64,000 bases of DNA from NCBI GenBank assembly GCA_016946835.1, contig JACVTC010000062.1, forward strand, positions 1-64,000. The letters run 5' to 3'. Both the position numbers and the translations under genes were made by a program. Source of the stretch: Neocallimastix lanati (nom. inval.) (lineage: Eukaryota; Neocallimastigomycota; Neocallimastigomycetes; Neocallimastigales; Neocallimastigaceae). The notes under the pieces are model-generated. The model saw only the letters and a list, made by a program, of their open reading frames with translations, was not told where the DNA came from and made no database searches. Shown in pieces: positions 48,246-59,905 of this stretch. Each line of letters opens with the position of its first letter. Position 1 is the stretch's first letter.

Positions 48246-50405
48246 ATAAAGGTTTTAAATGTTAATAACAAAGAACATTTATTTTAAAGCTTGTTACATA
48301 TTAATTAAATTTAGTTATTAATATTTGTTGTAAAATTGCTTATGATAGAGAAATATTTATTATGAATGTTTAAGAGAATGATAATGATATATGTTTCAAC
48401 ATAAGTTTGAAACAAATGACAAACTATATAATTTTACTTTTTTGTTTAGTATAAATAATAAAAAAATAAATAAACAGATAAATAAATATATAAAAAATAA
48501 ATGGATAAATAAATAAGTGGATAAATAAATAATTAACTAGTAATTTATTATTTCTAATATATTAATTATTTATCTATTTATTAAAAAATAAATAAAATTA
48601 AAAAATAAATAAAATTAAAAAATAAATAAAATAATCATTATTTATTAATTATTATTTATAGGGACGATACAGACATATGTGTTAACATAAATTATAACAA
48701 ATGAAACAAATAAACAAATGATGAATTTCATTTATACTTTTATTTAAAGTATACTAATATTATTAATAAAGAATTAATAATAAATAATAAATAACAAATA
48801 ATAAATAATAAATAATAAATAATAAATAACAAATAATAAATAATAAATAATAAATAACAAATAATAAATAATAAATAAGTAAAAAAATCATATATCAGTT
48901 CATAATATAAAATTCAATAATTAATATAATTAAAAGCTATGTTAATTATAAATTTATAGTTTTTATAAAATTTAAATTAATATCATATGAAGAGGTTATT
49001 GCTAATAATGAATTTTATATTTTTAAGTATATTTTTTTTAAAATTTTATATAATTTTTAACTATTTGTAATTTTACTTTCTATTTTAGATTATTAGATAT
49101 ATATTAATTCTATTAGTTATATAATAATAATAATAACAATAATAATAATAATAATAATAATAATATTAATAATAATAATAATGATGATAATGATAATGAT
49201 ATTATTATTATTTTTTTTTTATAAAAAGAAACAAAAGTCAAAATTTATATTAATATTAAAATAAAAATTTAAAGCTAATTAAGAACAGAGGAAAATTTGT
49301 AATTCTTTTTTTTTTAACAATTTTTAATTTTAATTTTTTTTTTTTTTTTAATAAGGTCATATGGTATGGTAAAATGTCTTAGCATTAAAACTAAATTCTT
49401 ATTTTGTATTTTTTAATTTTATGTTTTATGTTTCAAGTTTTATTAATATAATTATAATTTTAAATTTAAAATAAAAAAGAAAAAAAAAAAAAAAAAATAC
49501 ATAATAATTATTTATTTACTTATTATTATTATTATTTTTTATTATTATTTATTAATGATAATTCAATTATTTATTGTTTCTATTATTATTATTATTAACA
49601 AATTAATATTATTCATACTGTTCATATTTTCTTATATTTTAATAAAATAATTTGATAAAACCACAGTATAAAATTTTAATTTTTTTTTTTTTTTTTTACT
49701 TTTATAATAATTATGTAATTATTTTATATTTTTTCATGATTTTATATAGATAATACATTTAATTTTAAATATATTTAATATATTTATCTTTTTTTTTTTT
49801 TTTTTTTATAGTTTTTCTAATTTTTAAAAACGAAATAAAAAAAAAATAAAAGAACCATAAAATCAATTATTTTTTTATAATTATTATCAAAGTTTTCTAA
49901 TATAATCAAAATATCTGAATTATATTTTATATTGGTCATATCGATTGTAATATATTAGCTTCTTTTCAAATAATATATATCTTTATATTAAAGTCTATTT
50001 ATAATTAAACTTTACATTTTAAGAATTAAAAATTTTAATATTAAATAAAATATAAAAAAATTAAAAATAATTTATTAAAAAAAGAAAAAAATAAAATAAA
50101 ATAAAATAAAATAAAATAAAATAAAAAAATAATAAACCATATTTAATATAATAATTAATAATAAATAATTATATAATAACAATTATGGATAATTATTAAT
50201 TAAATTTAAATTGACTTAAAATTTTTTAATTTAAACATCAAAATATTAAAATAATATATATATATACAAAAAGAATTTTTTTAAAAATTAAAATAATTGT
50301 ACTTTTCTTTTTCTTTATATCTTTTTTTCTTTATAATGACAAAATTATTTGTATATATATAATATATAGCTGTGTTGTTAGCTTTATATTTTATTTAATA
50401 GTAAC

Positions 50406-50446
<41 letters not shown>

Positions 50447-50483
50447 TTTTGAAAAAGTAAATAGAAATTTGAAAAAAAAAAAA
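47741..50483. other. AT-rich intergenic DNA, short heptamer array
   Basis: No gene recognised. 48066-48240 has a short frame made of AAT repeats and a T tract. AAATAAT/AAATAAC heptamers lie at 48776-48880. The last 150 bp before 50484 include a T tract and an A/G-rich leader typical of the genes here. Confidence 0.7.
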
Positions 50484-52943
50484 ATGGATATGGAAACTAA
50501 AAGAGATAGAATCAAAGAAATTCTTAAAAGAAACGATGTTAAAATATTAGAAAATTATTTGTATGATAATAATATATCTTTAAAAGATATAAACAGTGAT
50601 ACTTTTGACGTATTAGATTATTCAATTAAATTAAATAGTTCTGTTGAAGTTATTAAATATATTATAAATAAATGTCAATATAAACCTTATAATTATTACA
50701 GTACTGAAAATAATAATAGTAATAAGATACCCCTATTTTCAGCCATTTCATTAAATAACTTTAAAGTAGCAGATTTACTATTAGATAATAGAGCTAATTT
50801 CAAAAAAGTTATGAATAATTATAATTTAATATATAATTTTTCTAAATTAAACCTTTTAAATGAAAAGAATTTACGTTATATCCTAAGTCATGGCTTTAGC
50901 ATAAACTTTAAATTATCTGAAATGCTATATGAATTAATAGAAAATAAAAAAAATAACTTTTTAAATATTATTTTTAAGAACTTGGTATTTAATCAAATAT
51001 TTATTATAAATCTTTTAAAGTTTTATCGTAATAGAGAACCACTTACAGATAAACAATTACGTCAAATCCTTTCTAAAGAAAAAAATAAAATTTTAGTAAA
51101 TGAAAGTATGTATAAGAAAGCAAGTGATAAAGATAATGTAGAAGCAATTAAAATTATTTTTGATCATGATGGTAGCGACCAAGACATTATTTTTTGTCGA
51201 ATAAATAAATATGATTTATTAGAAAAAGCTGTGAAGTCAAATAATTATACTTTTGTTAGGAATATTTTAGGTTATAAAGCGTTTGCTTTTAAAAATATTT
51301 TTTCTGAACGTATTTTGGTAGAGGCTAATAGAAATGGAAATATGGATATTATGAAATTATTAATTATTGCTTCATTGAAATGCCTCAATAGAGAGACTAT
51401 AAAAGGAATAAAAAAGGAAACAAGTCATGAAAATGACAATGCTAATGAGGTAACTGATTCCACTGCAACCTTAACATCAGTGCCACAATCCTATGATCCC
51501 CGTTACCTTAACGTAATTATAAATATAGCAATAAAACTTAAAAATATAAAATTAGTAGAATATTTAGTAGAGGATGAAGAATTTAAATCTTCTGTTAATC
51601 TTAATGAAAAAGATATGAATGGAGAATATCCTATTATTATATCTATCTATAGTGGTAATACAGAAATATTTGAATATTTGTTAAATCATGGTGCAGATTG
51701 TAATACGAAGGATAGTAATGGCAATCCATTACTATTTCTAGCTATCAATAACAATCCATTACTTGTTAGATATCTTTTGAAAAAACCAAATATAAATATT
51801 AATGAAAAAGATGCGAATGGTAATTATCCTCTCATTAATGCTATCAGTCAAAATGACCTTGATAATGTTATTCTTTTGGTGAAATATGCAAAGGACTATG
51901 GCGTCGATATGAATATTTATGATATGAACGGGAACACACCCTTAACACTTTCATATAAGCAAGGGCATTTCGAAATATTTCGATTTTTAGTAAAATATTT
52001 AGATATCATAAATGAAAAGGATGCTTCAGGTAATAGTATTATTTATTATTCTATTAATGAAGGGGATGTGGCAACGACAAAATATTTAATTAGTAATGGT
52101 ATTGATGTTAATTTCAAAGATAAATTTGGTAATTCTACTCTCCATATATCTATATATAAAAAGAACAGAGAGATTATAAGCGCTTTGCTTCAAAATAAAA
52201 ATATTATTCTTAATACCATAAATAAGCGTGGTGAATCCCCGTTAATCACTATCATAAAAATTAATGATTATTCTTGTAAAGATAATGAAGATATTATTAA
52301 GGAATTGATTAAAAGAGGTTCCAGTGTAAACTTTGTGGATAATGCTGGTAATTCTCCATTGGTTTATGCTATTCAAAAAAGAACTCTACCCATTGTAAAG
52401 CTTTTAATTAAAAAGGGAGCTAATGTTAATTTTATCATCAAAAAAAGAAGTCAATCCATTCTTATGTATGCTATCGAATTAGGTGAAATAGAATTGGTTA
52501 AACATTTAGTAAAGTCAGGAGCAGATATTGATTATATCAATGAAAAGGGAATTTCTATTTTAAGAAAAGCTTCTGAAATTGGAGATAGAGAAATATTCGA
52601 ATTTCTTATAAAGTATAATGCCAATAATTGTTTTACTGGTGATATTTGTGAAAATGAAATTGTATATTCGATTATCTCCAAAAATCGTCTCGATTTATTA
52701 AAGATTTTAATTGCAAATAATTTAGATATCAATATTCGAGATAATGACGGTGATACTGCTATAACTTATGCCATCAGAAATAGAATGATTGATATATTGA
52801 AATATCTAGTTTCATGTGGCGCTTCCATCCATAATATTAATAATAATGGTCAAAGTATAGATGATATTAATTATTATTGCAATTATAATGATTACTGGAA
52901 TACTTATAATAAAATTAATAATCTCATTAAAATAAACAAATGA
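50484..52943 (+). CDS. Ankyrin-repeat protein, family member 1 (full length)
   Basis: An 819-residue intronless protein starting at the ATG at 50484 in an A-rich context (a TTG upstream is in frame but not credible). Residues 1-370 form an N-terminal region with weakly ankyrin-like helices (PLFSAISLNNFKVADLLLDN near 80-100), the NLRYILSHGFSINFKL and LNIIFKNLVFNQIFIINLLK module, and an insertion with KKETSHENDNANE at about 310. From about 375 to 800 there are roughly twelve ankyrin repeats, for example DMNGEYPIIISIYSGNTEIF and NGNTPLTLSYKQGHFEIF. No catalytic domain, signal peptide or membrane segment. Ankyrin repeats bind other proteins; the partner is unknown. Its tandem neighbour at 54196 is a clear paralogue, and the decayed copies at 2735 and 18494 share the N-terminal module. 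Confidence 0.85.
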   Translation: MDMETKRDRIKEILKRNDVKILENYLYDNNISLKDINSDTFDVLDYSIKLNSSVEVIKYIINKCQYKPYNYYSTENNNSNKIPLFSAISLNNFKVADLLLDNRANFKKVMNNYNLIYNFSKLNLLNEKNLRYILSHGFSINFKLSEMLYELIENKKNNFLNIIFKNLVFNQIFIINLLKFYRNREPLTDKQLRQILSKEKNKILVNESMYKKASDKDNVEAIKIIFDHDGSDQDIIFCRINKYDLLEKAVKSNNYTFVRNILGYKAFAFKNIFSERILVEANRNGNMDIMKLLIIASLKCLNRETIKGIKKETSHENDNANEVTDSTATLTSVPQSYDPRYLNVIINIAIKLKNIKLVEYLVEDEEFKSSVNLNEKDMNGEYPIIISIYSGNTEIFEYLLNHGADCNTKDSNGNPLLFLAINNNPLLVRYLLKKPNININEKDANGNYPLINAISQNDLDNVILLVKYAKDYGVDMNIYDMNGNTPLTLSYKQGHFEIFRFLVKYLDIINEKDASGNSIIYYSINEGDVATTKYLISNGIDVNFKDKFGNSTLHISIYKKNREIISALLQNKNIILNTINKRGESPLITIIKINDYSCKDNEDIIKELIKRGSSVNFVDNAGNSPLVYAIQKRTLPIVKLLIKKGANVNFIIKKRSQSILMYAIELGEIELVKHLVKSGADIDYINEKGISILRKASEIGDREIFEFLIKYNANNCFTGDICENEIVYSIISKNRLDLLKILIANNLDINIRDNDGDTAITYAIRNRMIDILKYLVSCGASIHNINNNGQSIDDINYYCNYNDYWNTYNKINNLIKINK

Positions 52944-54195
52944 ATATATATTTTATTTATTTATTTTTTCAATAATATTATAATTAATTTATTAAAACAT
53001 AAAATGGTTATATATTTAATTATTCATCATAAAAAAAAAAAAAACTTTTTCTTTTCTATTATAATTTTTTTTTTCATTTCTTATGTTTAAAATATTTATT
53101 AGAATGGTAATTTGCATATGTTTTTTTTTTTTGTTTTGTAAACATATCTAAAAAAATCAATATCGATATCTTAATTTTATATTAAATGTTTTTATTTTTA
53201 TCTTCTTTTTTTCTTCTGGAAATGTAACTTTTGTATAATCTTTAAAAAAAAAAATTTTTTTTTAATTCATCATACTCCTTAATTTATTAAATTAATAATT
53301 TTTAAAATAATAAGAAAAAATAAAAAAAAAAAATAAAATAAATTAAAAACTATTAGAAAAAAAAAAATAAATGAATTAAATTTTATTTATAAAAAAAAAA
53401 AGTACAAAGTAATATATAATATATATATCATAATTATATTTTTATTTTTCAAATTTTCATTTATTTTTTGATTATAATTAAGGATTATTCATAAAATAAT
53501 AATAATAATAAATAAATAAATAAAAAAGAAAATATTTAATCATTTTTAAATATTTGCTTATAAATATTAATTTTTTTTTTTATTTTCAGTATGTACTACC
53601 ATTAATTTCGGCCCCCCCTCTTCAGGAGCAGTAGGAATATTGAGGCAGACACACACTTCCTTTTTATAAAGGCAGAATTGTCCCTACTGGACGAACCTTA
53701 CTGAGTGTTTCAGCTCTGGCTCTCTGACATGCATATTATTGCTGAGAATTTTACTAGTATTACTTCTTTGAGTGATTCTTTAAAGCAAGGTCATTATAGC
53801 CTAACCCATAAATAATAATAAAAACTGAATTGTGAACAAAAAAATTTTGGTCATAGATAATAATAATAATAAAAAAAAGTCATAGAAAATTATAAAATTT
53901 ATTTATATAAAATTTAATTATTAAAATATTAAATTATTTTTAATTATTAGTCCATCAGTAGTACAAGAATATATACCCATGGGCATTAAATTTGGTCATA
54001 TATATATATAAAAATAAAAAAAAAAAAAAAAACCAAAAGAAATTGTTTGGTCATATTAAATATTTATTTTTAAAGAAGTTATGTGATTGTGTTCATAAGA
54101 TAATTAATTATAAAAATATAAATATTGAATGTTTTTTTTTTGTTTGTTATTTCTTTCTTTCCTTTTTTTTTTTTTTTATAATAAAAATTAAAAAT
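52944..54195. other. Intergenic DNA between the two ankyrin genes, with a retroelement fragment
   Basis: A/T sequence without frames except for the GC-richer insert at 53575-53815 described separately. The stretch 53990-54195 is open in frame with the downstream gene but has no ATG. Confidence 0.7.
53575..53815. mobile_element. Retroelement fragment with GTATGTAC head
   Basis: After a T tract it reads CAGTATGTACTACC and GGCCCCCCCTCTTCAGG, resembling the head of the fragment at 21545-21600 (GGTATGTACCGCCC, AGCCCCCCTCAAGG). The rest (GGCAGAATTGTCCCTACTGG and on to about 53810) is unique in the window and much richer in G and C than its surroundings. No frame of useful length. Likely the 5' part of a LINE or related element. 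Confidence 0.5.
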
Positions 54196-56607
54196 ATGAA
54201 TACAAATCTTAAATTTAATGAACATAGAAGTAATTTAAGAGATACATTTTTTAATGGGGATTTAATTAAATTACAAGAGTATATTAAAAAATACGACTTA
54301 AAATTGAAAGATTTAAATAATACTAAATATGATGTATTGATTTCAGCCATTAATTGTGATGCTACTCTTGATATAATCAAGTATATAATTAGTCAAGTTC
54401 AATATAAAAATTTTAATTATTCAGTTAATGATGAAAATTATGGAAGATCCGACTTCCGTATAGTGAATGTACCTCTCTTTACTGCAATATCTAATAACAA
54501 TTTTGAAATATCTAATTTTTTAATAACTAAAAAGGCGAACATAAACTTTGATAATAGTCGTATTATCTTTAATCTTCTTAAACGAGGAAAACTTAATGTA
54601 AAAAATTTAGGATATATATTAAATAAAGGTTTTGATATTAAAAAAATTAATTCAGAATTAATACATAATTTTTTAGAATACGGTAATGCAAAATTATTGA
54701 ATTATTTATTCAGACGTTATATTTTTAATAATCAATTTATTATCAATTTATTAAGCATTTATGAAAAACGAAAGGCATTAACCAATGTAGCATTATATTC
54801 AATTTTAAATAAAGAAAAAAATAGGTTTTTTACTATTGAAGAGAGAATGTACGAAAAAATAATAAATTCAAGTCCATCTAGTCTAGACATCAAATGTATG
54901 GATATTCTTTTCAAATATGATTGTAGTAATCCTGCTAATTTGTTTTACAGAATTAAAAAATTTAAATTATTAACTTTTGCAATTAAAAAAAATAGACGGT
55001 TTCTCATTAAAGAAATAATAAAATTGAGTAACTATGATAATTTAAATAATATTTTAAATCAAAGCTTCTCTGATTTCAATGATAAGACCGATGTAGAAGC
55101 CATGAAGTTTGTAATATCAAATTTATTAGAGACTATTTTCAAACTGAAACAAGAAAAATTTTTAAAGTGCATCAGAAAAAATTTATTGGAAGTTTCAACA
55201 AACTTTTGCGGTACTTCATTAATGAGTTTTCTTATTAATTGGATAATAAAATTTAAAAATCTTTCCTTGGTTAAATATATTATTGAAAATGAAGAATATC
55301 GGGATTTAATTGATATCAACACAAAAGATATAAATGGTGAATATCCAATTTTTGTATCACTCTACGGGAATGATGATATTATTTTTAAATATTTAATTGA
55401 GAAAGGTGCTAACTATAATATAAAGGATAATAGTGGCAATTCAGTTATATCCTTAGCATTAGCTACAAACTCAACTATATCAAATTATTTATTAGAAATA
55501 CCTAATATCAAAATTAAGCATAGTAAAAAGCTTCTTTTCAATGCCATTGGAATGGGTGATAGTAATTTGAAAAATGTTTCTCTATTAGTTAAATATAGAC
55601 TAAGTCATCATTTAAGTAGACGTATTAAAAATGTTAATGGGGATACCCCGTTAACATTTAGTTATAAATTAAATCATAGAGAAATATTTAAATTTTTAGT
55701 AAATTATTTTTATGTTAACGATAGAGATAACGAAGGTTTCTCACCTTTATATTATGCTATTAAGGAAAATGATGATGAAATGACAAAGTATCTAATAGAT
55801 ATGGGTGCGAACGTAAAGTATACGGATTATCAAGGCAATACATATCTCCATACGGCAATTGAAAATCATCAAAGAAAAATTATCTTTATTTTATTAGATA
55901 ATTCATATATAAATGTCAATAAAGCAAATAATTTAGGTTATACACCGCTTATTATTTTAATTAAGAGCAAATACAGTAATTTTGAAACTCCCCAGGATAT
56001 TATCTATAGAATGATAGAAAGAGGCTCTAATATAAATGATACTGATAATCTTGGAAATTCAGCACTATTTTATATAATTGAAGAAAATATGACATCTTTA
56101 ATAGAATTATTTATTAAAAAAGGAGCCAAAGTTAACATCAAAAATACTAATGGTTATTCCCCTTTAGATTATGCACTTAAGAAAGATAATTATGATGCCG
56201 CATTAAAGTTATGCCAATTTGGTTGTGAAACATTTATACAAAAAAATATAAATATTAATTTTCTCACCAAATTACTATATTTGAAAAAATTGGAATTATT
56301 TAAATATTTTTATATAAAAGTAGGTTATGATCTTTCCAAAAATGATTCTGGTTTTAAGCCAAGCCTAATAAGATATGTTCGTGGTAATTATGACTTAGAA
56401 AATTTTTTAAAGGGGTATGAATTTAAGGAAATTAAACAAGAAAAAAAGAAAAATATTCATTATATAAGTACAGATGACAATTCCAATAATGAAAATAATA
56501 ATAATGAAAATAATAATAATGAAAATAATAATAATGAAGATAATAATAACGAAAATAATAATAATAATGATGATAAAAAAAATAAAAAAATGAGAATCCT
56601 CAAGTGA
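54196..56607 (+). CDS. Ankyrin-repeat protein, family member 2 (full length)
   Basis: An 803-residue intronless protein. The first in-frame ATG is at 54196; a 68-codon open extension upstream lacks any ATG. The layout repeats that of the gene at 50484: DVLISAINCDATLDIIKYII at about 40-60, then VPLFTAISNNNFEISNFLI, the module NLGYILNKGFDIKKIN with LNYLFRRYIFNNQFIINLLS, and about ten ankyrin repeats from 370 to 690 (INGEYPIFVSLYGNDDIIFK, NVNGDTPLTFSYKLNHREIF). Direct alignment by eye shows the same order and spacing of motifs, so the two arose by tandem duplication. It ends in a low-complexity tail of NNNNE units (about residues 760-795) and a basic KKNKKMRILK. Protein-binding role inferred from the fold only. 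Confidence 0.84.
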   Translation: MNTNLKFNEHRSNLRDTFFNGDLIKLQEYIKKYDLKLKDLNNTKYDVLISAINCDATLDIIKYIISQVQYKNFNYSVNDENYGRSDFRIVNVPLFTAISNNNFEISNFLITKKANINFDNSRIIFNLLKRGKLNVKNLGYILNKGFDIKKINSELIHNFLEYGNAKLLNYLFRRYIFNNQFIINLLSIYEKRKALTNVALYSILNKEKNRFFTIEERMYEKIINSSPSSLDIKCMDILFKYDCSNPANLFYRIKKFKLLTFAIKKNRRFLIKEIIKLSNYDNLNNILNQSFSDFNDKTDVEAMKFVISNLLETIFKLKQEKFLKCIRKNLLEVSTNFCGTSLMSFLINWIIKFKNLSLVKYIIENEEYRDLIDINTKDINGEYPIFVSLYGNDDIIFKYLIEKGANYNIKDNSGNSVISLALATNSTISNYLLEIPNIKIKHSKKLLFNAIGMGDSNLKNVSLLVKYRLSHHLSRRIKNVNGDTPLTFSYKLNHREIFKFLVNYFYVNDRDNEGFSPLYYAIKENDDEMTKYLIDMGANVKYTDYQGNTYLHTAIENHQRKIIFILLDNSYINVNKANNLGYTPLIILIKSKYSNFETPQDIIYRMIERGSNINDTDNLGNSALFYIIEENMTSLIELFIKKGAKVNIKNTNGYSPLDYALKKDNYDAALKLCQFGCETFIQKNININFLTKLLYLKKLELFKYFYIKVGYDLSKNDSGFKPSLIRYVRGNYDLENFLKGYEFKEIKQEKKKNIHYISTDDNSNNENNNNENNNNENNNNEDNNNENNNNNDDKKNKKMRILK

Positions 56608-57616
56608 TAAAAAATTTAAAATTAATAAATTATACTTAAATTAATACAATATTTATATATATATTTAAAATTTTATTATTATTAATATTATTATATTTTT
56701 CAAAAAAAAAAAAAAAGAAATAAAATTTATCACATAATAATAGTTTTAAAAAAGATAATTAGCATAATAATTAAATATTTACATTCTTAAGTGAAATATT
56801 AATATTAATATTTTACCATTTATAATATCTTTACTTTTAATTTCTTTCCATGTAAAAATGATGAAAAATTATTTATTAATATATATTTTATATATTATAT
56901 CTTATATTTATTAACATATATTTTATATGTTATATCTTATATTTTTTAATATATAAAATAAGTTTTAAGTAAATAATTATGATTAAGGATATTACACCTT
57001 TTTCTTTTTTTATTATTTTATAAAACCATTAATTTTATTAAATAATTTTTTATAATATATATATATAAACATTTAATATAAAATATATGTATAATTAATA
57101 AAAAAAAAAAAAAAATAAAAAAAAAAAAAAAAATAAGATATGTTAAAAATTGAGAATATTTCAATTTTTGAAATCATAAAAATCTTTAAATATCAATAAG
57201 TTGAATGAAATAATTTAATAATTTTTTTTTCAATTATTGAAATGAAGTTATAATACAAATATAATTTTAATACTAATATTTCTGGTATTTTCACCTATCA
57301 ATAGAAAATTATAATTAAAGAAAGAATTTTTTTTTTAAAAAAAAAAATTAAATTAAATTAATTTTATATTAAAATTTTAATAAAGATTAAAATTTTAATT
57401 TTTAAAGTTTTAACATTTTTAATGATAATTAATAATTAATTAAAAAAATATAAAAAATAAAAAATATGAAAAAATTTATATATATATATAAAATAAAAAT
57501 TAAATAAAAATAAATATATATATTTATTTTTATTTAATTTTTATTTTTATTTTTTTATTGTTATTTTGAATTTTTAAATTAAAAATATTTTTTTTTAGGA
57601 TAAAATAAAAAATAAA
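56608..57616. other. AT-rich intergenic DNA
   Basis: No gene seen. A short direct repeat of TTATATTTATTAACATATAT type at 56880-56950. The bases TTTTTTTTTAGGATAAAATA just before 57617 resemble an intron 3' end, so the following gene may have a non-coding first exon. Confidence 0.55.
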
Positions 57617-59905
57617 ATGGAAGGAGTCCCTACTGTCAATATAAATCATGATACTATTAATAGTACAATAGGTATTAGAAATGTTTTACAACAACAACAG
57701 CAACAACAAAAATATGCTAAATATGAAGAGAAAATAGAGGAAATATTAAAAAGATTATGTTATAATCTATTTATTACACTTTATTCTGAAACGGTCAGTG
57801 ATATTGATGTTCAGGAATACTACGAAAGTTTCACGAATGACACGACATTAACTAATCAATTAGATGATGTATTAATAAAAGAAACACATCCATTTAATAA
57901 AGAGTTATTAGAAACATGTCAAATTCAAATAGGGTTAAAAAGTAATAATAATAATAATGATAATAATAATAATGATAATAATAATAATGATAATCATAAC
58001 GATGAAAATAATAATGATGAAAATGATAATGATGAAAATGATAAGAATTATGAAAATGATGATAATAATAGTGAAAAAATAAAAATGTTATCAAAAATAA
58101 AAACAACCCAAAATATACCTATGCTTTTTAATGCTTCAAAAATAATAAAAAAAATTGTAAAAGTATTGAAAGAAAAAGATAAAATAAAGAAAGATGGAAA
58201 ACATGGAAAACATGGAAAACATGACGATATTAAAAAACTTTTAGAAAAGATATTAATGGAAGATGAAGAAGAGGAGGAAGAAAACAAAGAAAATGGAAAA
58301 TCTCTAAAAAAAGTAAAATATCATAGAGAATATTATCAAGAGATGGTAAAACGTTATTTGAAAGAGGATGATTATTATGATTATGTTCTTTTTTCATTAT
58401 TTCAGAAGGGTCACTTTTGTAAGGATATAATGAGTTTAAATCAAAGAAAATGTATGATACTATCAAGTCGAATTACCCTCATAGAAGTATGTCAATTAAT
58501 TTTGACAATTTGTGAACAGCGATTAAAGGAGTTGAACGAAAAAATTGATGATGATCCTAAAAACAGAAATGACCATGAAAGGAATGACAAATATGAAAAA
58601 TCTTGTAATATTGAATCAAAGTTTCAATGGCAATCATTAAATACATTTTTTGGAATTAAAATAGAAACGAATAAAGAAAAAGAACGTTCATTATTAATGA
58701 AAGATTCAGCAGTAGATCTTTTTGACAATAATAATAATAATAATAATGATAATAGTAATAAACAGAAAGTTAAAAATGAGAATGAAAATCAGCAATTGGC
58801 AGAAGAAGCTATTAATACTAATACTAATACAATAAAAAGTGGTTATAACTATGGAATAACGTTGCTAGGAAAAAAAATAAAAGAGTTAGAAGGATTATTA
58901 GATCCAAAAGATATTTCAAAGATGAATTCGATATTAGCTAGTCGATTTTCGGAACAGATTCAAACTAATACTGAAAAAGAAATACTGAAAAAAGAAGAAG
59001 AAGAAGAAGAAAAAGAAAAAGAAGAAGAAGAAGAATATGAAATTATAGATGATCAAGAAAAAGTAAGGGAAAAGGAAAAAGGAATTAAATCTATAGACAT
59101 TGATACTATTTTAAAAATTCATCCCCAATGGAATCGATCCACAATTAATGGAAGTCAGACGAAATCATTCCTTGATAACACACTTGCTCTCACCTATTTT
59201 ATTGAAATTCTAAATAATTATGAATTTAATGAAACTACGGATACGGATAAGAATAGGAAGAGGAATAATGGCACTGCAAATGAAAATTCCAGTGAAATTA
59301 ATTCCAATCATTCTATACAACAATTAATATCTCAGATAAATGTCACTTATCTTTGTTTTTGTTTAGCCAGTATGATGACGATTACCAAAGCTTTATTAGA
59401 TCGTAGTCAGTTTTTAAAAAATAATTTAGCTACAAAAGAAGAAGTAACCTTTGCTACTCATTTATTAGGGATTAAAGATATCAAGGCCTTCCTAAATCAT
59501 TCTAATTCAAATAATTTACCACTATTTTGTCAATTAATGAATGAAATGAACAGACAAGAAAATTTGTCTGAAGAAGAAAAGGAATCATTAGGAGAAGAAA
59601 GACATACTACTCTATATACTCTATATACATTATTAGGTATTAAGGATAAAGATTTTAGATTAATGGTCCGTCTTTTCTTAGGAATGAATGAGGAATATCA
59701 ACGGTACAGTATAGTTCGTTATCCTAAGAGTGATCAACCTCATCTTAGACAATTATATTATGATGGTGAAGGTATTGAGAAAAGACCACAAAAAATATAT
59801 GATTTTATGAGGGGATTAATTATGGTCTTTTTATTAATTCTAATTCATTATGCTTTTATTAATCAATTTCAAAATAGTCCATTTAATTTATTTAGTAAAA
59901 GATAA
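57617..59905 (+). CDS. Unrecognised protein with C-terminal membrane segment
   Basis: I do not recognise this 762-residue protein. It opens with a short poly-Q run (25-31), followed by a helical segment (EEKIEEILKRLCYNLFITLY, then DIDVQEYYESF). Residues 112-157 are Asn/Asp/Glu low complexity, 190-205 a Gly-Lys-His repeat (KHGKHGKHGKHD), and two Glu/Lys-rich acidic runs lie near 215-225 and 455-475. Ordered parts are NQRKCMILSSRITLIEVCQL (about 275-295), LGKKIKELEGLLDPKDISKM (about 420) and 535-740. A single hydrophobic segment MRGLIMVFLLILIHYAFINQ near 735-755, with a short tail ending FSKR, suggests a tail-anchored protein facing the cytosol. Standing alone between the ankyrin genes and ribonuclease Z gives no hint of function. 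Confidence 0.8.
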   Translation: MEGVPTVNINHDTINSTIGIRNVLQQQQQQQKYAKYEEKIEEILKRLCYNLFITLYSETVSDIDVQEYYESFTNDTTLTNQLDDVLIKETHPFNKELLETCQIQIGLKSNNNNNDNNNNDNNNNDNHNDENNNDENDNDENDKNYENDDNNSEKIKMLSKIKTTQNIPMLFNASKIIKKIVKVLKEKDKIKKDGKHGKHGKHDDIKKLLEKILMEDEEEEEENKENGKSLKKVKYHREYYQEMVKRYLKEDDYYDYVLFSLFQKGHFCKDIMSLNQRKCMILSSRITLIEVCQLILTICEQRLKELNEKIDDDPKNRNDHERNDKYEKSCNIESKFQWQSLNTFFGIKIETNKEKERSLLMKDSAVDLFDNNNNNNNDNSNKQKVKNENENQQLAEEAINTNTNTIKSGYNYGITLLGKKIKELEGLLDPKDISKMNSILASRFSEQIQTNTEKEILKKEEEEEEKEKEEEEEYEIIDDQEKVREKEKGIKSIDIDTILKIHPQWNRSTINGSQTKSFLDNTLALTYFIEILNNYEFNETTDTDKNRKRNNGTANENSSEINSNHSIQQLISQINVTYLCFCLASMMTITKALLDRSQFLKNNLATKEEVTFATHLLGIKDIKAFLNHSNSNNLPLFCQLMNEMNRQENLSEEEKESLGEERHTTLYTLYTLLGIKDKDFRLMVRLFLGMNEEYQRYSIVRYPKSDQPHLRQLYYDGEGIEKRPQKIYDFMRGLIMVFLLILIHYAFINQFQNSPFNLFSKR

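Noticed and set aside
53992-54195. N-terminal extension of the second ankyrin protein with a hydrophobic CFFFVCYFFLSFFFFF stretch
   Set aside because: The extension has no ATG, is made of T and A tracts and has no counterpart in the paralogue at 50484.
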